A stretch of DNA of 64,000 nt from Candidatus Pelagibacterales bacterium (GTDB taxonomy: Bacteria > Pseudomonadota > Alphaproteobacteria > TMED109). Shown piece by piece: positions 10,397 to 18,246 of this stretch. Location of the stretch: NCBI GenBank assembly GCA_002715505.1, contig PAZF01000002.1:1-64000 (forward strand), in the 5' to 3' direction. Numbering within the stretch: the stretch's first letter is position 1; each line of letters begins with the position of its first letter. The notes under the pieces were generated by a model that saw only the letters and a program-made list of their open reading frames with translations, was not told the origin of the DNA and did not search any database. Position numbers and translations under genes: made by a program.

Positions 10397-11266
10397 TTAG
10401 TTTTCCTTGTTTGTTACTATTAAACTATTATATCCAAGTTCTAAAAGATTATCAGCTACATTTTTAGCATTTTCTATATTTAAGAATGGACCTAAAAGAA
10501 CTTTAAATAAAATTTTTTCATCTGCATATTTTTTTATAAAAACTTTTATTTTGCTATTTTTGTATTTGAGATTAAATTTTTTTTTATACTCTATTGCATT
10601 TTCTTCAAGTGAAAAAACTCCTAATTGCAAAAAATTTACCATTTTAATTTCTTTAGATTGTTTTGACTTTGAAGACTCCAAATTTCTTGCATATTTTTCT
10701 AGATATTGTTGATTAATAAAAATTTTTTCTAATAGATGCGGACCACTTTCTATTAATTTAACATTTACACTTTCTATTCCTTTAGAAAATATATTTAACT
10801 CCATTGCAGCCTTTTTAGAAAGGTCTATGATTCTATTATTAACGAATGGGCCTCTATCATTAACTCTAATATAGATAAACTTTTGGTTATTAAGATTTGT
10901 AACCTTGACAATACTGGGTAATGGCAAAGTTTTATGTGCAGCTGAAATTTTATCTTGGTCAAATATTTCTCCATTAGCCGTAGGTTTTTTATTAAATTTA
11001 GGACCATACCAAGAGGCAATTCCATTTTCATTATAATAAGATACTAACTTTGGGATATATGTAATATTATTTATTTTATATGGGTTCCCGACTTTATAGT
11101 GTCCACGAACATAACTGTTATCTTCTTTTTCTTTTTTTTCACTTTCTGGTTGCTCTTTAGTTTTATTGATAACTGTTTTGACGCCCTCAACAACAACTCT
11201 AGTATTTGAGCAACTATATGTAATTAATATTAAAAATAAAAAGCATATATAATTTAAAATATTCAT
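10397..11266 (-). CDS. rlpA: RlpA-like septal/peptidoglycan lipoprotein with SPOR domain
   Basis: 289 aa. An N-terminal lipobox (LITYSC) predicts an outer-membrane lipoprotein. The double-psi beta-barrel contains ENGIASWYGPKFNKKPTANG and RVNDRGPFV, the hallmarks of RlpA, a lytic transglycosylase acting on denuded glycan strands. The last ~80 residues resemble a SPOR domain (FLQLGVFSLEENA ... LLGPF), which binds such glycans at the septum. It is followed immediately by dacA and preceded by mltB, all peptidoglycan enzymes. Confidence 0.88.
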   Translation of the reverse strand: MNILNYICFLFLILITYSCSNTRVVVEGVKTVINKTKEQPESEKKEKEDNSYVRGHYKVGNPYKINNITYIPKLVSYYNENGIASWYGPKFNKKPTANGEIFDQDKISAAHKTLPLPSIVKVTNLNNQKFIYIRVNDRGPFVNNRIIDLSKKAAMELNIFSKGIESVNVKLIESGPHLLEKIFINQQYLEKYARNLESSKSKQSKEIKMVNFLQLGVFSLEENAIEYKKKFNLKYKNSKIKVFIKKYADEKILFKVLLGPFLNIENAKNVADNLLELGYNSLIVTNKEN

Positions 11267-11269
11267 TAC

Positions 11270-12232
11270 TTAATGGATTTTATTTGCTAGTTTTCCAACT
11301 GTTAAGGCATAAAAGTCTGAATTATTATATTTTTTTATAACAGAAAAATTTTCAAATATTATAAAAAAATCATCTCCATTTTTACTATTTATAACTTTTA
11401 ATCTGACAAATGTATTTTTGTCGGAAATATAGTCTTTTTTATTAAGAATCTTAAGTTCATCTAATTCTTTCAAGGTATATAACTTTTTAGTATCTAATTT
11501 TAAATTACTGTTGCTTTTTAACTGAAAACTCCAAGGTTGATTTTTTTTCCAACCATGCTTATACAAGTAATTGGCTATAGATGCAAATACATCTCCTTCA
11601 CTATTCCAAATATCAATTTTATTATCTTGATTGTAATCAACAGCATAATTTAAGTAACTTGAAGGCATAAACTGGCTCTGTCCCATTGCTCCTGCCCATG
11701 ATCCTTTTAAAGACTTAGAATTTATTAATTTCTTATCTAAAATAATTAAAGCATTGAAGAGTTCTTTTTTGAAAAAAGACTTTCTTCTGCTTTGAAAAGA
11801 TAGTGTAGCTAGGGAGTCTATAATATTAAATGACCCTGTATAATATCCAAAATTACTTTCTAATGCCCATATTGAAACTATAATTTGAGATGGGACACCA
11901 TAAGTATTAGATATCTTATCAAGTAAGCCTTTATATTTTTTTTCTAATTCCTTTCCTTTATCTATTCGTTTTTTAGTAATATTTCTATTTTTATAATCTT
12001 TAAAAGAAATTTTAAATTCAGGTTGATTGTTGTACAGTTTTAATACTTTTTTATTTATTTTATCTATTTTTCCTATATTCTCAGTTACTACTTCTTTAGA
12101 TATTCCCATATCTATAGCTTGGGATATTATTCCATTCTTCCATGTTTTAAAATTGTTAGAAAAAACAGGGCTTATAACTATAAAAAAAAATAGTTTTAAA
12201 ATTAAAATAAAATTTAAAATAAAAATTACCAT
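11270..12232 (-). CDS. mltB: Lytic murein transglycosylase, MltB family
   Basis: 320 aa. A strongly hydrophobic N-terminus (about residues 1-25) is a signal peptide; no lipobox Cys is visible. The catalytic Glu sits in SIWALESNFGYYTG. The family motifs GSWAGAMGQSQFMPSSY and DIWNSEGDVFASIANYL follow. The enzyme cleaves glycan strands to 1,6-anhydromuramic ends. It is one base from the DUF2237 gene and three bases before rlpA. Confidence 0.92.
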   Translation of the reverse strand: MVIFILNFILILKLFFFIVISPVFSNNFKTWKNGIISQAIDMGISKEVVTENIGKIDKINKKVLKLYNNQPEFKISFKDYKNRNITKKRIDKGKELEKKYKGLLDKISNTYGVPSQIIVSIWALESNFGYYTGSFNIIDSLATLSFQSRRKSFFKKELFNALIILDKKLINSKSLKGSWAGAMGQSQFMPSSYLNYAVDYNQDNKIDIWNSEGDVFASIANYLYKHGWKKNQPWSFQLKSNSNLKLDTKKLYTLKELDELKILNKKDYISDKNTFVRLKVINSKNGDDFFIIFENFSVIKKYNNSDFYALTVGKLANKIH

Positions 12233-12622
12233 CTAATTGGCGTTTTTAAATTCTACAAAATAATTTTTAATTTTTTCAAATTCTATTTTCTCTAAAAAGC
12301 TTATATGGGTAGCTTCTATATAAATATTTGGAGCAACATTATAACTGAATGCTTCTAACCATCTGTCAGCACAAAGGCACCAAGCATCCCCTTCTTTTAA
12401 TCCTAAAAATTGATATTCTGGTCTTGGTGTAATTAAATCATTGCCTAGTTCTTTGGAAAACATTAAAAACTTTGTTGTTAACTTAGCACAAACAGTATGC
12501 TGCCCAGGATCATTATCAAAAGATTTGCAATAACCATCTCTATAAAATCCTGTTATAGGGTCAAGTGAACAAGGAACTAACTCTGTTCCTATAATATTCT
12601 TATCTCCTTTTTTATAACACAT
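12233..12622 (-). CDS. DUF2237 family protein
   Basis: 129 aa. The pattern GTELVPCS-x-D-P-x-TGFYRDGYC and DPGQHTVCAK, then GDAWCLCADRW, is that of DUF2237 (COG3651), a small conserved protein of unknown function with several conserved cysteines. It is the first gene of the leftward run ending at mazG, directly before mltB. Confidence 0.85.
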   Translation of the reverse strand: MCYKKGDKNIIGTELVPCSLDPITGFYRDGYCKSFDNDPGQHTVCAKLTTKFLMFSKELGNDLITPRPEYQFLGLKEGDAWCLCADRWLEAFSYNVAPNIYIEATHISFLEKIEFEKIKNYFVEFKNAN

Positions 12623-12663
12623 ATATTTTTGTTTATTTAAATAATACTATTATATTAGAATTT

Positions 12664-13002
12664 ATGAACAAAAAATATACTACTAAAATTCCTTATTCAA
12701 TAACAACAGAAACTTTAACTAAAATTAATTTTTTATTTGAATTATCTAAAGATACTAGGTCACCTTTAACAGTTCATCAACTATTAGATTTAATTCTTCT
12801 TAGAATAAGTCAAGAAACTAAAATTAGTGAAATCACCAATGGTGACGTATTACAGGCTTTATCAATGGCACTGGCAGTAAGAATGAAAATGGTTTCAGCA
12901 GATACTGCTATAGTTGAAAAGATTGTCTTAGAAAGCGTATTAAAAGCTTTAAACGCAGCTAAAAAAGCAGAAAGTATTACTATTTCTCCTGGAAATGCAT
13001 GA
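12664..13002 (+). CDS. Hypothetical protein, 112 aa
   Basis: I do not recognise the family. The protein is soluble, has no signal peptide and looks largely helical, with an Ala-rich C-terminal half (ALSMALAVRMK ... VLKALNAAKKAES). It diverges from DUF2237 across a 41-base spacer that must hold both promoters. Its end overlaps the next minus-strand gene by 23 bases. Codon use matches the neighbours, which supports it being real. Confidence 0.6.
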   Translation: MNKKYTTKIPYSITTETLTKINFLFELSKDTRSPLTVHQLLDLILLRISQETKISEITNGDVLQALSMALAVRMKMVSADTAIVEKIVLESVLKALNAAKKAESITISPGNA

Positions 13003-13351
13003 TTTGTAAATTATCTTTTTTTTTACAACTAATAATATTTTCTACTATTAAATCGAGTTTATTTAAGAATTTATAAGAATTATTTATACAAGTCTTTAAA
13101 TTTTCAGAGTTTTCTGCATTATCTAGAACTAAGTTAACATTTATTTCTTTATTGAAGCAATTACATTTTTTATTTTTAATAAAATAAACAAATTCTCTAC
13201 TTAAATTTAAAGCATAATATTTACATTCAGATAAGTTTTTACTGTTAGTAGCATTGACCGCTATTTTTTTTAATTTTGATGCAGTAATTAAGTTTTTAGA
13301 ACACAAATACTCACTAGAAAAAAGAGCATTATTGCAGTACAAAAAACACAA
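12980..13351 (-). CDS. Small cysteine-rich protein, probably exported
   Basis: 123 aa, not recognised. Translation is assigned to a TTG (13351-13349) because AGGAG lies seven bases upstream and no ATG fits. The N-terminus is short and hydrophobic with Cys residues; seven further Cys follow (for example KCNCF and ENIISCKKK), and the rest is Lys/Asn-rich. The paired Cys suggest disulfides if it is exported. An 11-bp perfect inverted repeat covers the ribosome site and start codon. It sits downstream of the pseudoazurin gene on the same strand with a 39-base gap. Confidence 0.5.
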   Translation of the reverse strand: MCFLYCNNALFSSEYLCSKNLITASKLKKIAVNATNSKNLSECKYYALNLSREFVYFIKNKKCNCFNKEINVNLVLDNAENSENLKTCINNSYKFLNKLDLIVENIISCKKKDNLQIMHFQEK

Positions 13352-13359
13352 TAATGCTC
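13324..13359 (-). promoter_or_regulatory. Hairpin over the start of the 13351 gene
   Basis: GAGCATTATTG (13324-13334) and its exact reverse complement (13349-13359) form an 11-bp stem with a 14-base loop. On the transcript the 5' arm contains part of the AGGAG site and the TTG start, so the fold would hide the ribosome site. No T-run follows, so it is not an ordinary terminator. Confidence 0.45.
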
Positions 13360-13390
13360 CTAAAAATTTAAGCTTATTATTTAGAAATAT

Positions 13391-13816
13391 CTAAATACTA
13401 CCTATCATGGAAGCTAATTTCTTTTTACCTCTTCCAATCATTTTTGTTCCTGCAATTGCATCTTTATTGCTGGTGTCATTTCCAACAATTACTAAACCTA
13501 TCATTCCCATTACTTTATGAGGGGTGCAGATATAAAGGTATACGCCTGCTTTTTCAAAAGTCATAGAAACATCCTTATTTAAACCAGACTTTGGAGGCAA
13601 GGACGCACCATCTGGGCCTGCAATAAATTCTACGTTGTGCCCTTTATTAGTTGCTACCCATTTTATAGTATCACCCACGTCAACTTTCACTACGTCTTCA
13701 CTAAATACCATTTTTTGTCCATCATCTCTCTTATTTAGCATTTCTACGACAATTTCCTTACTAAAACTCGTAAAAGTCATAAAAAAAGATGTTAACCCAA
13801 TTATTAAAATTCTCAT
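13391..13816 (-). CDS. Pseudoazurin-type blue copper protein (copy 1)
   Basis: 141 aa periplasmic cupredoxin that carries electrons. The ATG at 13816 is chosen because GAGAGG precedes it and a signal peptide follows directly; the longer frame upstream is not plausible. Type-1 copper ligands are visible: His60 (GHNVEF), Cys97 and His100 (CTPH) and Met105 (MGMIG). This spacing is that of pseudoazurin, a donor to denitrification or other periplasmic redox enzymes. The C-terminus carries an unusual basic tail (about residues 118-141) shared with the copy at 49556. It lies upstream of the small Cys-rich gene and downstream of malate synthase G. Confidence 0.88.
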   Translation of the reverse strand: MRILIIGLTSFFMTFTSFSKEIVVEMLNKRDDGQKMVFSEDVVKVDVGDTIKWVATNKGHNVEFIAGPDGASLPPKSGLNKDVSMTFEKAGVYLYICTPHKVMGMIGLVIVGNDTSNKDAIAGTKMIGRGKKKLASMIGSI

Positions 13817-13898
13817 ATTTACCTCTCTTTTAAAAATTATATAGTGACAATTGAAAAATTTCCAGCTTATACACCTTATAATAAAATACAATAACTAT

Positions 13899-16052
13899 TT
13901 AATTTAACTTTGCTTTTTGATGCAAACGCATTTCATGCAAAATAGGCTCGGTATAACCTGAAGGCTGATAACTTCCTTCTAAAACTAGCCTGCAAGCTGC
14001 TTTGAAGGCAGTGCCATCATAGTTTTTAGACATTGGAATATACTTTGGATCATTACTATTTTGTTCATCAACTTTTATTGCCATGTTTTTCATGGTGTTA
14101 ATTAAATTATCTTCTTCTATAATACCATGTTTTAACCAATTTGCTAAAATTTGAGATGAAATTCTGCATGTTGCTCTATCTTCCATTAAACCTATATCGT
14201 TAATATCTGGAACTTTAGAACATCCTACGCCTTGATCAACCCATCTCACCACATACCCTAGTATACTCTGACAATTATTATTGATTTCATTTTGTATATC
14301 TTCATCAGACCAATTTTGTCCCTTTGATAATGGAATAGCTAAGAGATCCTCTAAAGTATCATCATCAGTGCTATTTATGAGTTTTTCCTGCACCTTGCTA
14401 ACAGAAATTTCATGATAGTGCATGGCATGAATAGTAGCTGCTGTAGGACTTGGCACCCAAGCACAATTCGCGCCAGCTTTAGGGTGTATTATTTTATTAT
14501 TTAACATATCCTTCATTAAGTCTGGCATTGCCCACATTCCCTTTCCTATTTGTGCTTTTCCTTTTAAACCACATTTTAAACCTATTTTAACATTTCTATT
14601 TTCATAAGAATTAATCCATTTTGTACTTTTCATTTCTCCTTTTTTTAGAAATGGACCAGCTTCCATTGAAGTATGAATTTCATCACCGGTTCTATCTAAA
14701 AATCCAGTATTTATAAATGCTACTCTATTTTTTGCAGACCTTATGCATTCAGACAAATTAGCACTTGTTCTTCTTTCTTCATCCATAATTCCAAGTTTTA
14801 CTGTGTACTCCGGTAAATTTAAAATTTGTTCTATTTGGTTAAATGTTTCATTAGCAAATGCTACTTCTTCAGGCCCATGCATTTTTGGCTTGACTACATA
14901 TATAGAGTCATAATTAGAATTTTTATTATTACTTTTGAAATTAATCATACCTATTAAAGTAGTAAACATGGCATCCATTAACCCTTCAAATATTTCCTCA
15001 TTATTTTCTGTTAATATGGCAGGGTTAGTCATCAAATGGCCAACATTTCTTATTAACATTAGGGATCTTCCCTTTAGTATTCCATTTTCTCCATTTTTTT
15101 TTGTGTATGGAAGGTCTTCTGATAACTTTCTTTCTATTTCTTGATTATCTTTTATAAACTTAGTGCTAAGATTTCCTTTCATTAGGCCTAGCCAGTTTTT
15201 ATATGCTAAAACCTTATCTTCACCATCTACAGTAGCCACACTATCTTCACAATCCATAATAGTCGAGATTGCTGACTCAAAATAAATATCCGCTATATTT
15301 GCTTTGTCTGTTTTTCCAATTTTATTCTCAGGATTTATAAATATTCTAATGTGCAAGTTATTTTTTTTTAAAATTATTTCAAGCTTTTGATCACCTAGAA
15401 TTCTATATCCTGCGTATTGCTCTTCATCTAAAAGCTTTGTATTATTTTTATTTACTTCTATATTAAGCTTATTATTTTCTATGTTTAGTTTATTTACGCT
15501 TTCCCAACTCTCTCCGTCGAGTGGAAAGGTTTTATTTAAGTAACTTCTAGCATATTCTATTACTTGTTCTCCCCTCTCTTTATCATAATCAGAAGAGCTA
15601 GGAACATCTCCTAATACATCAGTTCCATAAATAGCATCATAAAAACTACCCCACCTAGCATTTGCTGCATTTAAAGCATACCTAGCATTAGTTATAGGAA
15701 CTACTAGTTGAGGACCACAAATGTAAGATATTTCAGGATCAGTATTAGCAGTTTCTATAGTAAAAGGTTCTCCTTCAGGAACTAAATATTCAATTTCTTC
15801 AAGATATTTCTTATATTCGATATAATCTATATTTTCTTTTCTTTCTTTATGCCAAATATCTAACTTTTCTTTAATTTTTTTTCTTTTATCAAGTAATTCT
15901 TTATTTTTAAGGGATAATTTTGTTATAAAACTATTAAAGTTTTTCCAGAAATCTCCATTATCTAAGCCTATTTCCTTTAAAACTTCATTATCTATAAAAT
16001 TTGCTAACTTTACATCAACCTTTAAGCCAAATTTATTTACTCTATCAACCAT
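13899..16052 (-). CDS. glcB: Malate synthase G
   Basis: 717 aa, the length of the G isoform (~720). It condenses glyoxylate with acetyl-CoA to malate. Diagnostic stretches include IMDCEDSVATVDGEDK (metal and catalytic region), MHGPEEVAFANE, LGIMDEERRTSANL, and the C-terminal ANCAWVPSPTAATIHAMHYH. No isocitrate lyase or glycolate oxidase is in the window, so whether glyoxylate comes from the glyoxylate shunt or from glycolate is open. A promoter is expected in the ~90 bases between this gene and def, which diverges from it. Confidence 0.96.
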   Translation of the reverse strand: MVDRVNKFGLKVDVKLANFIDNEVLKEIGLDNGDFWKNFNSFITKLSLKNKELLDKRKKIKEKLDIWHKERKENIDYIEYKKYLEEIEYLVPEGEPFTIETANTDPEISYICGPQLVVPITNARYALNAANARWGSFYDAIYGTDVLGDVPSSSDYDKERGEQVIEYARSYLNKTFPLDGESWESVNKLNIENNKLNIEVNKNNTKLLDEEQYAGYRILGDQKLEIILKKNNLHIRIFINPENKIGKTDKANIADIYFESAISTIMDCEDSVATVDGEDKVLAYKNWLGLMKGNLSTKFIKDNQEIERKLSEDLPYTKKNGENGILKGRSLMLIRNVGHLMTNPAILTENNEEIFEGLMDAMFTTLIGMINFKSNNKNSNYDSIYVVKPKMHGPEEVAFANETFNQIEQILNLPEYTVKLGIMDEERRTSANLSECIRSAKNRVAFINTGFLDRTGDEIHTSMEAGPFLKKGEMKSTKWINSYENRNVKIGLKCGLKGKAQIGKGMWAMPDLMKDMLNNKIIHPKAGANCAWVPSPTAATIHAMHYHEISVSKVQEKLINSTDDDTLEDLLAIPLSKGQNWSDEDIQNEINNNCQSILGYVVRWVDQGVGCSKVPDINDIGLMEDRATCRISSQILANWLKHGIIEEDNLINTMKNMAIKVDEQNSNDPKYIPMSKNYDGTAFKAACRLVLEGSYQPSGYTEPILHEMRLHQKAKLN

Positions 16053-16142
16053 AGAAACCCTTTCAAAATTTTTATATATTTATAATATTATAACAAATGC
16101 ATTTTAATAATGTAAGAATTTAACATTTAAAAGTATAGCTTT

Positions 16143-16715
16143 ATGAATAAAAAAAGTTTAATAGCGCAAATAGGAGAACCAATCCTTAGAAAGAAAACCA
16201 AAGATGTCGATCCTTGTGATATTAAAACCCATAAAATCAAAAGAATAATTAAACAATTAATAAAAATTATGAGACTTTGCAATGGAGCAGGACTAGCAGC
16301 TAATCAAATATACTATAATTATAGAATGTGTGTTTTAGAAATAGAAAATAATAAAAGATATAAGCATCTTCCTAAATTACCATTAAAAATATTAATTAAT
16401 CCAAGAATAAAAATTATAGATAAAAAAAATACCTTTGATTCTTATGAAGGATGTTTGAGTGTTCCTAATTTAAGAGGAAAGGTTAAAAGAAATTGCAAAA
16501 TTAAGGTAGATTACTTTGATGAGAATGCAAAATTTAAGTCTGAAGTAATTGAAGGTTATTTGGCGGTAGTATTTCAACATGAAATAGATCATTTGGATGG
16601 TGTAATTTTTACAGATAAAGTAATTGATAATAAGTCTCTAGTTACTTATGAAAATTATAAAAAATTTTATGAAAAAAAATATTTACTAGAATTAAAAAAT
16701 AGATTTAATAGATAA
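16143..16715 (+). CDS. def: Peptide deformylase
   Basis: 190 aa. It removes the formyl group from nascent N-terminal Met. All three motifs are present: GAGLAANQ (residues 48-55), EGCLSVP (102-108, metal Cys) and HEIDH (146-150, metal His and catalytic Glu). The conserved Gln motif is intact. It stands alone rather than beside fmt, and diverges from malate synthase. Confidence 0.95.
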   Translation: MNKKSLIAQIGEPILRKKTKDVDPCDIKTHKIKRIIKQLIKIMRLCNGAGLAANQIYYNYRMCVLEIENNKRYKHLPKLPLKILINPRIKIIDKKNTFDSYEGCLSVPNLRGKVKRNCKIKVDYFDENAKFKSEVIEGYLAVVFQHEIDHLDGVIFTDKVIDNKSLVTYENYKKFYEKKYLLELKNRFNR

Positions 16716-16728
16716 TTTATTTATAAAT

Positions 16729-17538
16729 TTAGGGTTTTATAAACTTTAAGGTCATTCGATCACTCTCGCCTATTTCTAGATATTTCTTTTTATCTTGTTT
16801 TCCCAATTTCAATGTAGGAGGCAATGTCCATACACCCTTAGGATGGATTTTTGTATCTAATTTATTAGCATTTATTTCTGATTTTTCTAATAAAACAAAT
16901 CCGACTTGTTCAGCCATTTTTATAGTTAAACTTTCTGTGACATATCCAGTTGTTTTCATTTTAGATAAATCAAAAGATTCAGGAGCTCTGTGTTCTACAA
17001 CACCAAACACTCCACCATGCTTTAGTGAATTAAATGATACTTCTAGAACTTCTTTTAAATAACCACTTTTTAGCCAATTATGGAGGTTTCTAAAGGTTAA
17101 CACCATATCAATAGTATTGTCTTCTGTTAATTGTTGTGGAGGCATTGACAATACTGTCATTTTGATTTTACTAAAGTTTATTTCATACTTTATTCTTTCT
17201 TCATAACTTCTTCTCATTTTAGCTCTCCATTCAGATTCACGAGGATTAAAATGGGCAGCTATTAGCAAGCCATTTTCTTTTAGATATGGTGCAAGTATTT
17301 CTGTATACCAACCTCCTGGGGAATTTCCGCCACTAGGCTGAAGCTCAATTATTTTCATGTTTCTTTTTATACCAAAAAAGTCTAAAGTTTCTTTAGGATT
17401 TCTATACTTATCTCTTAAAACATATTCAGGTGTCCTACTTTTACTATTAATTACCTCATTTAAAAAATCATCTGAAATCAATGAGTTACTATTAAAAATA
17501 AGAATATTTAAAACAATTGATAGACAAAAGAAGCGCAT
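16729..17538 (-). CDS. Exported predicted methyltransferase (COG4798-like)
   Basis: 269 aa with an N-terminal signal peptide (about residues 1-20) followed by a Rossmann methyltransferase core: MKIIELQPSGGNSPGGWYTE as motif I, then VLTFRNLHNW and GGVFGVVEHRAP. Proteins of this type are often annotated as periplasmic or secreted methyltransferase homologues with unknown substrate. An exported SAM-dependent enzyme is odd because SAM is cytosolic, so the activity may be lost or different. It converges on def with a 13-base gap. Confidence 0.7.
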   Translation of the reverse strand: MRFFCLSIVLNILIFNSNSLISDDFLNEVINSKSRTPEYVLRDKYRNPKETLDFFGIKRNMKIIELQPSGGNSPGGWYTEILAPYLKENGLLIAAHFNPRESEWRAKMRRSYEERIKYEINFSKIKMTVLSMPPQQLTEDNTIDMVLTFRNLHNWLKSGYLKEVLEVSFNSLKHGGVFGVVEHRAPESFDLSKMKTTGYVTESLTIKMAEQVGFVLLEKSEINANKLDTKIHPKGVWTLPPTLKLGKQDKKKYLEIGESDRMTLKFIKP

Positions 17539-17595
17539 ATATCAAAATACTTCTAAAATTTTAAATTAGCAATAAAGATTTTATTTTTTAAAATA

Positions 17596-18246
17596 TTAAA
17601 TGACTTTTAAAATTTTTTCATTAAGTAAAACATAAGTTTTATATTTGTTGTTAAATATATTTTTAAAAATTTTATCTTTAGCATCTATACCCCCAGTAAA
17701 AGCTCCATATGCTGGCAAAATAATTTTTGATTCTCCAACTAAAAAACAAGGCTTAGAAATTTTAATTTTAAAAAGCTTAATTGTCGCTTTAGGATGATAA
17801 TGCCCACTTAATTCATAATCATTATTTTTTAATGATCTATGGTTAAAACTAATATTGTCAATTTGATATTCACTTAAATATCTTGCTTGTTTGGGTCTAA
17901 TATGACCATCATGATTTCCTACTAACCATATTACTTCAAAGCTTCTACATAAATTATTTAAATAAAGTCTTAATTTTTTGCTAAGTCTATTTATACCTTC
18001 TTTATCATGAAAGATATCACCTAATAGAATGATCTTTTTTACTTCTAAAGCACGTAATGTCAGTTCAAGTCTAGAAATAGTTTCAATGCTATCGTATGGA
18101 GGCAAAAAATTTCCCAATTTTGCAAAATATGATGATTTTTCTAAGTGTAAATCTCCTAATATTAAAGATTTTTTTTCAGGCCAATATATAGATCCATCAA
18201 ATTGCAAAAATAATTCTTTATTAGCAAATAAAATTTTATTCGACAT
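17596..18246 (-). CDS. pdeM: Ligase-associated metallophosphoesterase PdeM
   Basis: 216 aa calcineurin-like phosphoesterase. Metal motifs are GDLHLEKSS (residues ~31-39), LLGDIFHD, and WLVGNHDGH, with a late HYHPKA. The motif set and its position beside the ligase-associated helicase identify the PdeM family (TIGR04123). Its start overlaps the helicase end by 11 bases, so the two are probably one operon. It is thought to act with helicase, exonuclease and ligase in a bacterial repair module; the precise substrate is not known. Confidence 0.88.
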   Translation of the reverse strand: MSNKILFANKELFLQFDGSIYWPEKKSLILGDLHLEKSSYFAKLGNFLPPYDSIETISRLELTLRALEVKKIILLGDIFHDKEGINRLSKKLRLYLNNLCRSFEVIWLVGNHDGHIRPKQARYLSEYQIDNISFNHRSLKNNDYELSGHYHPKATIKLFKIKISKPCFLVGESKIILPAYGAFTGGIDAKDKIFKNIFNNKYKTYVLLNEKILKVI

